Shown: positions 55,873 to 64,000 of the stretch, piece after piece
Layout: the number at the start of each line of letters is the position of its first letter
How positions within the stretch are numbered: the stretch's first letter is position 1
Assembly (NCBI RefSeq): GCF_004014875.1
Contig: NZ_CP034929.1
Coordinates: forward strand, 2,294,001-2,358,000
Length of the DNA stretch: 64,000 bases
Direction of reading: 5' to 3'
From: Nocardioides yefusunii
GTDB taxonomy: Bacteria > Actinomycetota > Actinomycetes > Propionibacteriales > Nocardioidaceae
Made by a program: the position numbers and the translations under genes
The notes under the pieces: generated by a model
Seen by the model: only the letters and a program-made list of their open reading frames with translations
Told to the model about the DNA's origin: nothing
The model's database searches: none

Positions 55873-55885
55873 TACGCTCACTTCC
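55873..55885 (+). promoter_or_regulatory. Leaderless-type -10 for the PLP enzyme
   Basis: TACGCT (55873-55878) ends 7 bases before the ATG at 55886. Only 6 bases separate it from the ddl -10, so each -35 region would lie in the other gene's start. Confidence 0.5.
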
Positions 55886-57019
55886 ATGGGCACCGACTTC
55901 CCCCGCGACCTGACCGAGACCGACGCCACGTCCGCGAGCGCCGACGCCGCACCGGCACTGCACCCCAGCACCGTGGCGGTCACCGCCGGGCGCCCGGCTG
56001 CTGCTCCCGACGCACCGCTCAACACCCCGATCACGATGGCCTCCACCTACCGCGCCGGCGGTGACGTGGAGTACGGCCGGTTCGGCAATCCCACCTGGAG
56101 TGCCTTTGAGGACGCGCTGGGCCAGCTCGAGGGCGGCCGTGCGCTGGCGTTCTCCTCGGGGCTCGCCGCGGTCTCCACCGTCCTCGACCTCGTGGGTCAG
56201 GGCGGCAAGGTGGTGGCTGCACGCCACTCCTACAACGGCACCGTCATGCAGATGGCCGACATGGAGGCACGCGGACGCCTGACCTGCGTCCTGGTCGACA
56301 TCACCGACACCGAGGCCGTCGTCGCCGCGTGCGAGGACGCGGTCCTGGTGTGGCTGGAGTCCCCGACCAACCCGGCCCTCGAGGTCGCCGACATCCCCGC
56401 GATCACCGCCGCCGCACATGAGGCGGGCGCCTACGTCGTGGTGGACAACACCTTCGCGACCCCGGTGCTGCAGCGTCCGCTGGAGGACGACGTCGACATC
56501 GTCGTGCACTCGGCGACGAAGTACCTCTCGGGCCACAGTGACGTGCTGCTCGGCGCCGTCGTGACGCGTGACGAGGAACTGTTCAGCGTCCTCAAGGGCC
56601 GCCGCGAGCTGATGGGGGCTGTGCCCGGCACCTTCGAGACGTGGCTGGCCCTGCGCGGCCTGCGCACCCTGCACCTGCGGGTCGAGCGCGCGCAGTCCAA
56701 CGCCGCCGAACTGGTGCGTCGTCTCGGTGAGCACCCCGCGATCTCCGAGGTCCGCTACCCCGGCTTCGGCGCGATCGTCTCGATCGTCCTGTCCGAGGGC
56801 GCGATGGCCGCGGACCTGCTGACCCGCAAGACGAAGATCTGGGTCCACGCCACGTCCCTGGGTGGCGTGGAGTCGACCTTCGAGCGTCGTCGTCGGTGGA
56901 AGACCGAGCCGGCCACCATTCCCGACGCCCTGGTCCGGATGAGTGTCGGCATCGAGGACGTCGAGGACCTCTGGAACGACCTGCGTACGGCTCTGGACCA
57001 GTTGGTGCTCCCGGCCTGA
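55886..57019 (+). CDS. Trans-sulfuration-family PLP enzyme (cystathionine gamma-lyase/synthase-like)
   Basis: A 377-residue PLP enzyme. PLP lysine K212 in [21 protein letters not shown] near 68 and FSSGLAAVS. The SGHSD after the lysine is typical of cystathionine gamma-synthase/lyase, distinct from the GQGR of MetZ. Specific activity cannot be assigned; a second sulfur amino acid enzyme next to ddl is unusual. The first ~30 residues are Asp/Ala-rich. Convergent with gpsA. Confidence 0.85.
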   Translation: MGTDFPRDLTETDATSASADAAPALHPSTVAVTAGRPAAAPDAPLNTPITMASTYRAGGDVEYGRFGNPTWSAFEDALGQLEGGRALAFSSGLAAVSTVLDLVGQGGKVVAARHSYNGTVMQMADMEARGRLTCVLVDITDTEAVVAACEDAVLVWLESPTNPALEVADIPAITAAAHEAGAYVVVDNTFATPVLQRPLEDDVDIVVHSATKYLSGHSDVLLGAVVTRDEELFSVLKGRRELMGAVPGTFETWLALRGLRTLHLRVERAQSNAAELVRRLGEHPAISEVRYPGFGAIVSIVLSEGAMAADLLTRKTKIWVHATSLGGVESTFERRRRWKTEPATIPDALVRMSVGIEDVEDLWNDLRTALDQLVLPA

Positions 57020-57035
57020 GGCCAGCGGCGGTACG

Positions 57036-58064
57036 TCAGGCGGTCTCGGCCTTGGGCGAACGCGAGAAGAAGGCGTTGAGAATGTCGCCGGGCTTGAGGT
57101 TGCCCAGGATCACCTCGTCGACCGCGGCCGCGATCGGGGCGTCGACCCCGTGCTGCTCAGCGAGTGCCCGCAGCGACGAACAGGACTTCGCGCCCTCGGC
57201 GACCTGACGGGTCGAGGCGTAGATCTCCTCGACGCTGAGGCCCTGACCGAGGTTCTCTCCGAAGGTGCGGTTGCGTGAGAGCGGGGAGTTGCAGGTGGCC
57301 ACGAGGTCGCCGATGCCGGCCAGACCCATCAGGGTCAGTGGGTTGGCTCCCTGGGCCACGGCCAGGCGTGCGACCTCGGCGACACCACGGGTCAGCAGCG
57401 ACGCCGTGGCGTTGTCCCCCAGACCCATGCCGACCGCCATGCCGACCGACAGCGCGATGACGTTCTTGTAGGCACCGCCCAGCTCGCAGCCCACCACGTC
57501 GACGGAGGTGTAGGGGCGAAAGTGCGGGCCGTGGATGAGCCCTTGGAGACGCTTTGCCACGTCCTCGTCGGTGCAGGCCACCACCGATGCGGCAGGCTCG
57601 CGGCGAGCGATCTCCTTGGCCAGGTTGGGACCGGAGACGACGGCGATCCGCTCGGGACCAGCACCGGTCTCCTCCGCGATCACCTCGCTCATCCGCTTCA
57701 GGGTGCCCAGCTCGACACCCTTCATCAGGCTCACCATCACCGCGTCAGGACGCAGGTGCTCGGCCCAGGTGCGCAGGTTGTCGCGGAAGGTCTGCGACGG
57801 AGTGGCGAAGACCACCACCTCCGCGTCGGCGATCGCCTCGGCGACGTCGCTGGTGGCGCTGATGTTGGTCGGCAACGCGATGCCGGGCAGGTAGTCAGGG
57901 TTCTCGTGGCGCTCGGTGATCGCCTCGGCGAGCTCGGCACGTCGGGCCCACACCACGACGTCGTTGCCGGCGTCGGCCAGCACGATCGCGAAGGCGGTGC
58001 CCCACGAACCGGCTCCGACCACGGCGATCCGAGTGGGCGCGGCTTCGGTGGCAGCAGTCGTCAT
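57036..58064 (-). CDS. gpsA: Glycerol-3-phosphate dehydrogenase [NAD(P)+]
   Basis: A 342-residue enzyme reducing DHAP to sn-glycerol 3-phosphate for phospholipids. Rossmann VVGAGSWGTAFA; SGPNLAKEIA; the catalytic lysine in GGAYKNVIAL; and GIGDLVATC. ATG overlaps the plsC stop (ATGA), linking the supply of G3P to its acylation. Confidence 0.95.
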   Translation of the reverse strand: MTTAATEAAPTRIAVVGAGSWGTAFAIVLADAGNDVVVWARRAELAEAITERHENPDYLPGIALPTNISATSDVAEAIADAEVVVFATPSQTFRDNLRTWAEHLRPDAVMVSLMKGVELGTLKRMSEVIAEETGAGPERIAVVSGPNLAKEIARREPAASVVACTDEDVAKRLQGLIHGPHFRPYTSVDVVGCELGGAYKNVIALSVGMAVGMGLGDNATASLLTRGVAEVARLAVAQGANPLTLMGLAGIGDLVATCNSPLSRNRTFGENLGQGLSVEEIYASTRQVAEGAKSCSSLRALAEQHGVDAPIAAAVDEVILGNLKPGDILNAFFSRSPKAETA

Positions 58065-58873
58065 GCGTCGTCGTCCTTCGTGTTCTGGGGCTGTTCGGGC
58101 AGGCTCTGCGGCGTCTCGGCGGGTGAAGTGCGATGCCGGCTCGGATCACCGATCTCCGCCATTCCCGCCCGGCGCGGGTCGAAGCGTTCCGCGGGTGCCT
58201 TCTCCCCACGAAGATCCTCGACGAGGGACACGATCGCAGACATGATGCGTTCCGTGGCCTCGGTGATCACTTCTGGTGTCAGCTCACGGCCGCGGAGGTC
58301 GTCGAGATCGACCGGCTCCCCCACCTGCACGACGGCCTTCTTCCGTGGGAAGGGCCGCAACCGCTTGGCGTAGGGCGGCAGGAGTTCCTGCACGCCCCAG
58401 TGGCCCACGGGGATCACCGGGGCTCCGGTGGCCAACGCCATCCGGGCCACGCCGGTCTTGCCCCGCATCGGCCACAGGTCGGGGTCCCGGGTCAGTGTCC
58501 CCTCGGGATACACACAGACCAGTCGACCCTCGGCGAGGGCGGAGACGGCGTGCTCGTAGGCGTTGGCGGCGTCGGTGGTCATCCGCTTGACCTCGATCTG
58601 GCCGGCGCTGCGCAGCAGCTTGGCCAGCCAGGGGTTGCGGAACAGCCCCTCCTTGACGAGGTAGCTGGGCAGGATCCCCTGGTCGTAGACGAAGAGTCCG
58701 GTCACGAACGGGTCGAAGTGCGAGACGTGGTTGAACGCCAGCACCGCCCCCGAGGTGGGGAGCTTCTCGACCCCGCGGTCCTCGCGGGTGATGAGTGCCC
58801 TCACCAACGGGATCAGGGTCCCCACGACGACGCTGAACCCGAGATTCGGGTGCACCGGCTTCTTGCGACCCAC
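58061..58873 (-). CDS. plsC: 1-acyl-glycerol-3-phosphate acyltransferase
   Basis: A 270-residue acyltransferase. The NHxxxxD box is NHVSHFDPF, and YPEGTLTRD the EGTxS-type motif II. One hydrophobic segment (~residues 10-28) is membrane-associated. A Pro/Ala/Glu-rich C-terminal tail ends TKDDDA. GTG at 58873 follows GAGGAG (5-base spacing). Confidence 0.93.
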   Translation of the reverse strand: MGRKKPVHPNLGFSVVVGTLIPLVRALITREDRGVEKLPTSGAVLAFNHVSHFDPFVTGLFVYDQGILPSYLVKEGLFRNPWLAKLLRSAGQIEVKRMTTDAANAYEHAVSALAEGRLVCVYPEGTLTRDPDLWPMRGKTGVARMALATGAPVIPVGHWGVQELLPPYAKRLRPFPRKKAVVQVGEPVDLDDLRGRELTPEVITEATERIMSAIVSLVEDLRGEKAPAERFDPRRAGMAEIGDPSRHRTSPAETPQSLPEQPQNTKDDDA

Positions 58874-58991
58874 CAAGACTCCTCGATACCTGCGTGTGCG
58901 TGGACAGCACGCGTCCGGCGCAGTGCGAGGAGGCGTACTGGTAGAGGCTACTCGCTGGTCGCGACCACGGGCTGGCAGGATCATCAGGGCC

Positions 58992-59618
58992 ATGACTTCG
59001 CTCTCATTCTCCGCCCTCGTCCCGGTCAAGCCCCTCGGACACGGCAAGAGTCGGCTCGCCGACGTCGACGAGGACCGCCGCCGTGCGCTTGCACACGCCT
59101 TCCTCGCCGACACCCTCGACGCCGTCACCTGCTGCCCCTCGGTGACCGGCACGATCGTCGTCACCGACGACTTCCGTCTGGCCCGGCAGCTGCGCGAACG
59201 CTGCGTCGTCATTCCCGACGGTGTCTCGGGTGACCTGAACGCGACGCTCGAGCAGGCCGCCGCCGAAGCCCGACGCCGGTGGCCCGAGGCGCGTCCGGTC
59301 GCCGTCTGCGCGGACCTCCCGGCGTTGAGCGCGGAGGCGCTGGACGTCACCCTCGCCGCCCTCGCCGCAGCGGCTCCGCAGGGCCCTGCCTTCGTCCCCG
59401 ACGCCGACGGTTCGGGAACGACGCTCTACTCGGCCCCACACGGCTCGTTCACCCCGGGCTTCGGCTTCAACTCGCGTGGCTTCCACGTCTCCGAGGGAGC
59501 GGTCGAGGTCACGGACGTCCCGAACCGGGTCCGTCTCGACGTCGACACCTCGGCAGACCTGGAGCGGGCTCTGGCGTTGGGCTGCGGTCCGGCGACAACG
59601 GCTGCTGCCGCAGGCTGA
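58992..59618 (+). CDS. cofC: Phosphoenolpyruvate/2-phospho-L-lactate guanylyltransferase
   Basis: A 208-residue enzyme of coenzyme F420 synthesis (FbiD in mycobacteria). ALVPVKPLGHGKSRL is the GTP-binding loop, CADLPALS the metal Asp. In actinobacteria the substrate is PEP, giving dehydro-F420. CAGGAT ends 10 bases before the ATG. Shows that the organism makes F420; fbiAB are not here. Confidence 0.92.
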   Translation: MTSLSFSALVPVKPLGHGKSRLADVDEDRRRALAHAFLADTLDAVTCCPSVTGTIVVTDDFRLARQLRERCVVIPDGVSGDLNATLEQAAAEARRRWPEARPVAVCADLPALSAEALDVTLAALAAAAPQGPAFVPDADGSGTTLYSAPHGSFTPGFGFNSRGFHVSEGAVEVTDVPNRVRLDVDTSADLERALALGCGPATTAAAAG

Positions 59619-59630
59619 ACTCCCCCACGT

Positions 59631-59672
59631 ACGACGAAGGCCGACCGAGCAGTGCTCGGTCGACCTCGTCGT
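59631..59672. terminator. Terminator between cofC and leuD
   Basis: CGACCGAGC and GCTCGGTCG flank AGT; outside, ACGACGA pairs with TCGTCGT with an imperfect junction. Lies between convergent genes. Confidence 0.75.
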
Positions 59673-59712
59673 TGCTGCGCTCAGCCCCGTGGGGCTCTGC
59701 GTGGGGCTCGCG

Positions 59713-60300
59713 TCAGAGGACGGCGGGCTTCCAGCTGAAGCGGTTCGCCTCGTAGGAGACGATGTCCTCGTCGTGGCTCAGCGTGATGCCGATGTCGTCG
59801 AGGCCCTCCATGAAGCGCCAGCGGGTGTAGTCGTCGATGACGAACGGGGCGGAGAAGTCACCGGCGCGCACCTCACGGTTCTCGAGGTCGACGGTCACCT
59901 CCAGACCCACGGTCGCGTCGAGCAGGTCCCACAGCTCCTTGACCTTCTCCTCCTCGACCTGCACGGTGAGCAGGCCGGACTTGCCGGAGTTGGAGCGGAA
60001 GATGTCGCCGAAGCGCGGGGAGATGATCACCTTGAAGCCGAAGTCCTGCAGCGCCCACACGGCGTGCTCGCGGGACGAGCCGGTGCCGAAGTTGGGGCCG
60101 GCGACGAGGATCTCCGCCTTCGTGTACGGCTCCTGGGCGAGCACGAACTCCGGGTCCTTGAACAGGCCGAAGAAGAGGCCGTCCTCGAAGCCGGTGCGCG
60201 TGATGCGCTTGAGGAAGTCACCGGGGATGATCATGTCGGTGTCGACGTCGCTGCGGCGCAGCGGGGCGGCGATGCCGGTGTGGCTGATGAACTTGTCCAT
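59713..60300 (-). CDS. leuD: 3-isopropylmalate dehydratase, small subunit
   Basis: A 195-residue swivel subunit. [31 protein letters not shown] and FSWKP are family motifs. ATG at 60300 with AAAGGGG. 13 bases after leuC; the subunits form one enzyme in leucine synthesis. Confidence 0.96.
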   Translation of the reverse strand: MDKFISHTGIAAPLRRSDVDTDMIIPGDFLKRITRTGFEDGLFFGLFKDPEFVLAQEPYTKAEILVAGPNFGTGSSREHAVWALQDFGFKVIISPRFGDIFRSNSGKSGLLTVQVEEEKVKELWDLLDATVGLEVTVDLENREVRAGDFSAPFVIDDYTRWRFMEGLDDIGITLSHDEDIVSYEANRFSWKPAVL

Positions 60301-60313
60301 CTCAGTGCCCCTT

Positions 60314-61726
60314 TCAGGCCTGGACCGACACGAGGTCGGCGGGGGACGACAGGGTTCCGCGGATCGCGGTCGCGGCGGCGACCGGGACGGAGACCAGGTG
60401 GGTGCGCACACCCGTGCCCTGGCGACCCTCGAAGTTGCGGTTGGACGTCGACGCCGTGCGGTGGGGACCGTCCAGCTTGTCGTCGTTCATGCCCAGGCAC
60501 ATCGAGCAACCGGCGCCACGCCACTCGGCACCGGCGGCGAGGAAGATCTTGTCCAGACCCTCGGCCTCGGCCTCGAGACGCACACGCGCCGAGCCCGGGA
60601 CGATGATCATCTTGACGGAGTCGGAGACCTTCTGGCCCTTGAGGACCTCGGCAGCCGCGCGCAGGTCGTCGAGACGACCGTTGGTGCAGGAACCGATGAA
60701 GACGTGGTCGACGGCGACCTCCTTCAGGGGGACGCCACCCTCCAGACCCATGTAGGCGAGGGCGTTCTCGGCGGCGGTGCGCTCGATCACGTCGTCGAAC
60801 TCGGCCGGGACCGGGACGTTGCCGCCCAGCGGGGCGCCCTGACCGGGGTTGGTGCCCCAGGTCACCCACGGGGTGACCTCGGAGGCGTCGATGACGATCT
60901 CCTTGTCGAAGACGGCGTCGGCGTCGGTGTAGTACTGCTTCCAGTGCTCCACCGCCTTGTCCCACTCGGCACCGGTCGGAGCCTCGGGCTTGCCCTTGAG
61001 GTAGGCGAAGGTCTTCTCGTCGGGGGCGACCATGCCGGCCTTCGCGCCCCACTCGATGGACATGTTGCAGACCGTCATGCGGCCTTCCATCGACAGGTTG
61101 CGGATGGCCTCGCCGCGGTACTCGACGATGTAGCCCATGCCCGCGCCCGTACCGACCTTGGTGATCAGGTAAAGGATCAGGTCCTTGGCGGTGACGCCCT
61201 CGGCCAGCTCACCGTTGACCGTGACGGCGCAGGTCTTCGGCTTGATCGAGGACAGCGTCTGCGTCGCGAGGACGTGCTCGACCTCGGAGGTGCCGATGCC
61301 GTGGGCGATCGCACCGAACGCACCGTGGGTGGCGGTGTGCGAGTCGCCGCACACGATCGTCATGCCCGGCTGGGTCAGACCCAGCTGCGGACCGACGACG
61401 TGGACGATGCCCTGCTCGACGTCACCGAGCGGGTGCAGGCGGATGCCGAACTCCTCGCAGTTGGTGCGGAGCGCCTGGATCTGGGCACGCGAGACCGGGT
61501 CCTTGATCGGCTTGTCCCAGTTGAGCGTCGGGACGTTGTGGTCCTCGGTCGCCAGGGTCAGTTCGGGACGGCGGACCTTGCGGCCGGCGATGCGCAGACC
61601 GTCGAAGGCCTGCGGGCTGGTCACCTCGTGGATGAGGTGGAGGTCGATGTAAAGGAGGTCGGGCTCACCCTCAGCACTCCGGACGACGTGCTCGTCCCAC
61701 ACCTTCTCGGCCAGGGTTTTGCCCAT
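60314..61726 (-). CDS. leuC: 3-isopropylmalate dehydratase, large subunit
   Basis: A 470-residue aconitase-family protein with a 4Fe-4S cluster. Ligands lie in IGSCTNGR and [24 protein letters not shown] is the active-site segment. ATG at 61726 with GAGAGGAGAAGG. Divergent from the ndgR-type regulator, with 93 bases shared. Confidence 0.96.
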   Translation of the reverse strand: MGKTLAEKVWDEHVVRSAEGEPDLLYIDLHLIHEVTSPQAFDGLRIAGRKVRRPELTLATEDHNVPTLNWDKPIKDPVSRAQIQALRTNCEEFGIRLHPLGDVEQGIVHVVGPQLGLTQPGMTIVCGDSHTATHGAFGAIAHGIGTSEVEHVLATQTLSSIKPKTCAVTVNGELAEGVTAKDLILYLITKVGTGAGMGYIVEYRGEAIRNLSMEGRMTVCNMSIEWGAKAGMVAPDEKTFAYLKGKPEAPTGAEWDKAVEHWKQYYTDADAVFDKEIVIDASEVTPWVTWGTNPGQGAPLGGNVPVPAEFDDVIERTAAENALAYMGLEGGVPLKEVAVDHVFIGSCTNGRLDDLRAAAEVLKGQKVSDSVKMIIVPGSARVRLEAEAEGLDKIFLAAGAEWRGAGCSMCLGMNDDKLDGPHRTASTSNRNFEGRQGTGVRTHLVSVPVAAATAIRGTLSSPADLVSVQA

Positions 61727-61774
61727 GACCTTCTCCTCTCGTAGCTGTGAAGGCCCGGTATGGGCCCGGGCAAG

Positions 61775-61780
61775 AATATA
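61775..61780 (-). promoter_or_regulatory. leuC -10 element
   Basis: TATATT on the minus strand, about 48 bases before the leuC ATG. A -35 (CTCACG at 17 bases) is weak, as expected of a regulated promoter; an NdgR operator should be near. Confidence 0.5.
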
Positions 61781-61784
61781 CCTC

Positions 61785-61819
61785 TTGCATCCCAGTTCGT
61801 GAGACGGCAGTATTGCCAT
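61785..61819 (+). promoter_or_regulatory. Leaderless promoter of the IclR-type regulator
   Basis: TTGCAT (61785-61790), a 17-base spacer, CAGTAT (61808-61813), then 6 bases to the ATG at 61820. The best paired -35/-10 in the window. It starts 5 bases from the leuC -10, so one bound protein could affect both. Confidence 0.6.
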
Positions 61820-62542
61820 ATGGACAACTCAAGCGGAGTGGGCGTTCTCGACAAGGCCGCCCTGGTGCTCGCAGCACTGGAGGCAGGACCCGCCACGCTG
61901 GCCGGACTCGTGGCCGGCACCGGCCTCGCCCGACCCACTGCACATCGACTCGCGGTGGCACTGGAGCACCACCGCCTGGTGGCCCGTGACATGCAGGGAC
62001 GTTTCGTCCTGGGCCCGCGTCTCTCCGAGCTCTCCGCCGCCGCGGGCGAGGACCGCCTGCTGGCCGCGGCCGGCCCGGTCCTGGCCCGCCTGCGCGACAT
62101 CACCGGCGAGTCCGCCCAGTTGTGGCGTCGGCAGGGCGAGCACCGTGTGTGCGTCGCTGCGGCCGAGCGCCCCTCTGGTCTGCGCGACACCATCCCCGTG
62201 GGTTCGCAGTTGACCATGCGCGCCGGTTCGGCCGCCCAGGTGCTGCTCGCCTGGGAGGACCCCGAACGCATGCACCGCGGCCTCCAGAACGCTGCCTTCT
62301 CCGCCACGGCGCTCTCCGGCATCCGCCGTCGCGGCTGGGCCCAGAGCGTCGGCGAGCGCGAGCAGGGGGTGGCTTCGGTCTCCGCCCCGGTCCGCTCCCC
62401 CGGCGGCAAGATCATCGCCGCCGTCTCCGTCTCCGGCCCACTCGAGCGCCTCTCTCGCCAGCCCGGTCGGATGCACGCGCCCGCCGTCCTGGCCGCCGCC
62501 GAGCGCCTGAGCGAGAGCCTCCGCCGCGCTGCGGCTGACTGA
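61820..62542 (+). CDS. ndgR: IclR-family regulator of leucine genes (NdgR/LtbR-like)
   Basis: A 240-residue regulator. The N-terminal winged helix reads [23 protein letters not shown]; the ligand domain follows with [24 protein letters not shown]. NdgR in Streptomyces and LtbR in Corynebacterium bind upstream of leuCD and control leucine/methionine genes; this gene is divergent from leuCD as in those. Its 3' end carries the first copy of a 23-bp repeat. Confidence 0.93.
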   Translation: MDNSSGVGVLDKAALVLAALEAGPATLAGLVAGTGLARPTAHRLAVALEHHRLVARDMQGRFVLGPRLSELSAAAGEDRLLAAAGPVLARLRDITGESAQLWRRQGEHRVCVAAAERPSGLRDTIPVGSQLTMRAGSAAQVLLAWEDPERMHRGLQNAAFSATALSGIRRRGWAQSVGEREQGVASVSAPVRSPGGKIIAAVSVSGPLERLSRQPGRMHAPAVLAAAERLSESLRRAAAD

Positions 62543-62590
62543 CACACCGCGCTGCGGCTGACTGACACACCGCACTGCGGCTGACTGACC
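62531..62590. repeat. 23-bp tandem repeats at the end of ndgR
   Basis: Two copies of a 23-base unit beginning GCGGCTGACTGACACACCGC (62531-62553, 62554-62576) and a partial third. The ndgR stop is in copy 1; each later copy repeats CTGACTGA. Confidence 0.9.
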
Positions 62591-62598
62591 GCACCCAC

Positions 62599-62636
62599 CA
62601 TGACGGGCCGGACGCACCAGCGTCCGGCCCGTCATG
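62599..62636 (+). terminator. Terminator after ndgR
   Basis: CATGACGGGCCGGACG and its perfect complement with a 6-base loop, 56 bases after the stop, beyond the tandem repeats. Confidence 0.85.
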
Positions 62637-62684
62637 CATGATCGACACCTCTCGGGCCCACTCCCTCTCCGGACAAGGACCCTC

Positions 62685-63041
62685 ATGCTCTCCACCCTGC
62701 TGCGCACCCTCGTTCGCGCTGTCGCCCTGACCCTGCTGTTCCTGGGACAGATCTGGGCCTGGGACACGTTCGCTCCCAGCACCGACGCCAACATCGGCGC
62801 AGGGTTGCTGGCGTTCCTCGTCAGCGCCGTGGTCGCGTTCGGATGGTCGTGGCGCGACGCCGTGCGGCACGGCTGGCTCAACGCACTGGTGTGCTGGACG
62901 CTGGCCGCGGTGCTCTTCGACGTCACGGTCTCCCTCGCCAACGGGTTCGACGGTGGCGGCTTCATGGCCGTGCTCACCCTGGTCCCGGCAGCCGTGGGCA
63001 CACTGATCGGCGGACTCGTCCGCGTCGTGCGCCGTCGCTGA
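62685..63041 (+). CDS. Small membrane protein
   Basis: A 118-residue protein with four hydrophobic segments (about 8-25, 34-52, 62-80, 90-110). It ends with RVVRRR on the cytoplasmic side. No family recognised. ATG at 62685 follows ACAAGGAC; an in-frame start at 62634 would lie in the preceding terminator. Convergent with tetR. Confidence 0.75.
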   Translation: MLSTLLRTLVRAVALTLLFLGQIWAWDTFAPSTDANIGAGLLAFLVSAVVAFGWSWRDAVRHGWLNALVCWTLAAVLFDVTVSLANGFDGGGFMAVLTLVPAAVGTLIGGLVRVVRRR

Positions 63042-63047
63042 GGCCGC

Positions 63048-63668
63048 TCAGTCCGTCCCGGGACGGGGTGAGACCTCCGCAGCGAGCATGCCGACGATCG
63101 CGTCCCGCAGGAACCAGGCCGCCTCGTCCCACACCGAGAGATCCCCGCTGACGCTGACGCGCTCCTCCAGTGCCGAACAGACAGCCGTGACCACGAGGCC
63201 CATCAGGCGAGCACGGCTCTCGAGGACGTCGTCGCCGACGTCGGGCAGGAGCGCACAGAGCGACCTGAAGACGCTGCGGTTGCTCATCGGGTCGCCGTCG
63301 GCCCCTGCCAAGATCCCACTCGTGGCGGGGTCGCGGTAGACGACGAAGAGGAAACGCGCGCGCCAACTGGTCGCCCCCAAAGAACGCAGCACCGCCACCT
63401 GGGGGTCGAGCAGGGACTCGACCTGCTCGCGCACTGAGCCACCCGCGACCGGGAGCGCCCGCCGACACTCCTCGAGCTCGCGCCGGTGTCGGTCCAGCAG
63501 CGCCTCCAGCAGACCCCTGCGACCACCGAAGTAGTAGCGCACCGCGGAGTGGTTGCCGTTGCCGGCCGCCTCAGCGATCCGGCGGTCGGAGACGGCGGCG
63601 ATGCCGTGCTCGGCGAAGAGTCGTTCGGCTGCGTCCAGCAGGTCGTCGCTGACGTCGGCGCGGGGCAC
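63048..63668 (-). CDS. TetR-family transcriptional regulator
   Basis: A 206-residue repressor. HTH region: DAAERLFAEHGIAAVSDRRIAEAAGNGNHSAVRYYFGG. The ligand domain is helical with no predictable effector. GTG at 63668 follows GAGGAG. Divergent from the truncated membrane protein; a perfect operator-like palindrome is between them. Confidence 0.92.
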   Translation of the reverse strand: MPRADVSDDLLDAAERLFAEHGIAAVSDRRIAEAAGNGNHSAVRYYFGGRRGLLEALLDRHRRELEECRRALPVAGGSVREQVESLLDPQVAVLRSLGATSWRARFLFVVYRDPATSGILAGADGDPMSNRSVFRSLCALLPDVGDDVLESRARLMGLVVTAVCSALEERVSVSGDLSVWDEAAWFLRDAIVGMLAAEVSPRPGTD

Positions 63669-63736
63669 GAATTCTCCTCGTCGTGGGGATGCCCTCGCGG
63701 GCGGACGAGTCCCACGATACGACGGACGACGCGTTT

Positions 63737-63752
63737 TAAGGCATGTGCCTTA
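63737..63752. promoter_or_regulatory. TetR operator-like palindrome
   Basis: TAAGGCA-TG-TGCCTTA, 7-base arms, in an unusually AT-rich stretch. The right arm runs into TATATT (63751-63756), a possible -10 of the rightward gene, so a bound repressor would block it. Confidence 0.7.
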
Positions 63753-63846
63753 TATTGAACGACGGTCCACGACGGGCCACACCGCACCGACTGCTGGCGG
63801 CATGCCCTGGCCGCGCGCAGGAGACAGATCCACCTGGAGGACCTCC

Positions 63847-64000
63847 GTGGCTCACACCGCCACCTACGACACGGCGAAGTACCCGCCGCCGCCGCCCGAG
63901 ACCGAGCAGGAACGCAAGGGCCGCATCATCGCGCTCTTCGTCATGGCGTTCCTGATGGTCACCATGATGTACGCCACGTACATGGGGACCATGCACGCTC
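63847..64000 (+). CDS. Membrane protein, N-terminal part (probable efflux/DUF3533 type)
   Basis: 51 codons are visible. A Pro/Glu-rich start with YPPPPPE is followed by one hydrophobic segment (IIALFVMAFLMVTMMYATYMGTMHA), which resembles the first helix of DUF3533/YhgE-like membrane proteins. GTG at 63847 with GGAGG. Truncated by the window edge; probably the target of the TetR regulator. Confidence 0.6.
   Translation, partial: MAHTATYDTAKYPPPPPETEQERKGRIIALFVMAFLMVTMMYATYMGTMHA

Overview
The window is a stretch of core chromosome from a high-GC Gram-positive bacterium of the Actinomycetota. GC is roughly 70%, GTG starts are frequent, and the gene order follows the Mycobacterium tuberculosis block that runs from dxr through rpsB, ffh, smc and recG to leuCD. 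Family content (MetZ, DUF2469, a TrmD-GNAT fusion, CofC of F420 synthesis, an NdgR-type regulator beside leuCD) fits a Nocardioides-like organism; the genus is an inference. I see no prophage, insertion sequence, CRISPR array, rRNA or tRNA. I did not find a clearly new multi-gene system. The unusual material is small: promoters, short tandem repeats, fusions and orphan genes.

Layout. 1-6.6 kb: start of dxr, metZ, propionyl-CoA synthetase, a secreted M1 peptidase and a LOG-family protein. 6.6-12.6 kb (minus strand): rpsB-tsf-pyrH-frr-cdsA-rlmN, linking translation, UMP phosphorylation and phospholipid synthesis. 13-17.7 kb: an M23-like exported protein, then yraN-comM-dprA (overlapping genes) and xerC. 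17.9-24.6 kb: a lipoprotein esterase, DUF2469, rnhB, lepB, rplS, trmD-GNAT, rimM, khpA, rpsP. 24.8-32.8 kb: amidohydrolase, GtrA, NYN protein, ffh, and the nitrogen operon amtB-glnB-glnD. 33-43.4 kb: two glycosyltransferases, ftsY, a small membrane protein, a thioesterase, smc and a small coiled-coil gene. 43.4-52.6 kb: two orphan genes, mutM, rnc, rpmF, DUF177, coaD-rsmD-recG-DAK2 and rpmB. 52.8-64 kb: thiL, an Lrp-like domain protein, a DUF3515 lipoprotein, ddl, a PLP enzyme, plsC-gpsA, cofC, leuCD with divergent ndgR, a small membrane protein, and a TetR regulator divergent from a truncated membrane protein.

Two themes run across the window. First, at least fourteen genes have a TANNNT-like -10 hexamer ending 6-8 bases before the start codon and no Shine-Dalgarno, which predicts leaderless transcripts; three divergent pairs use this arrangement in 33-58 bp. 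This also moves the start of xerC. Second, seven short tandem arrays (units of 10-23 bp) sit in signal peptides, linkers, gene ends and leaders. Transcription ends are marked by long GC stems with little or no U-tract, several sharing a CGAAGGC-type arm.

All family names come from reading the translated sequence by eye; no database search was run.
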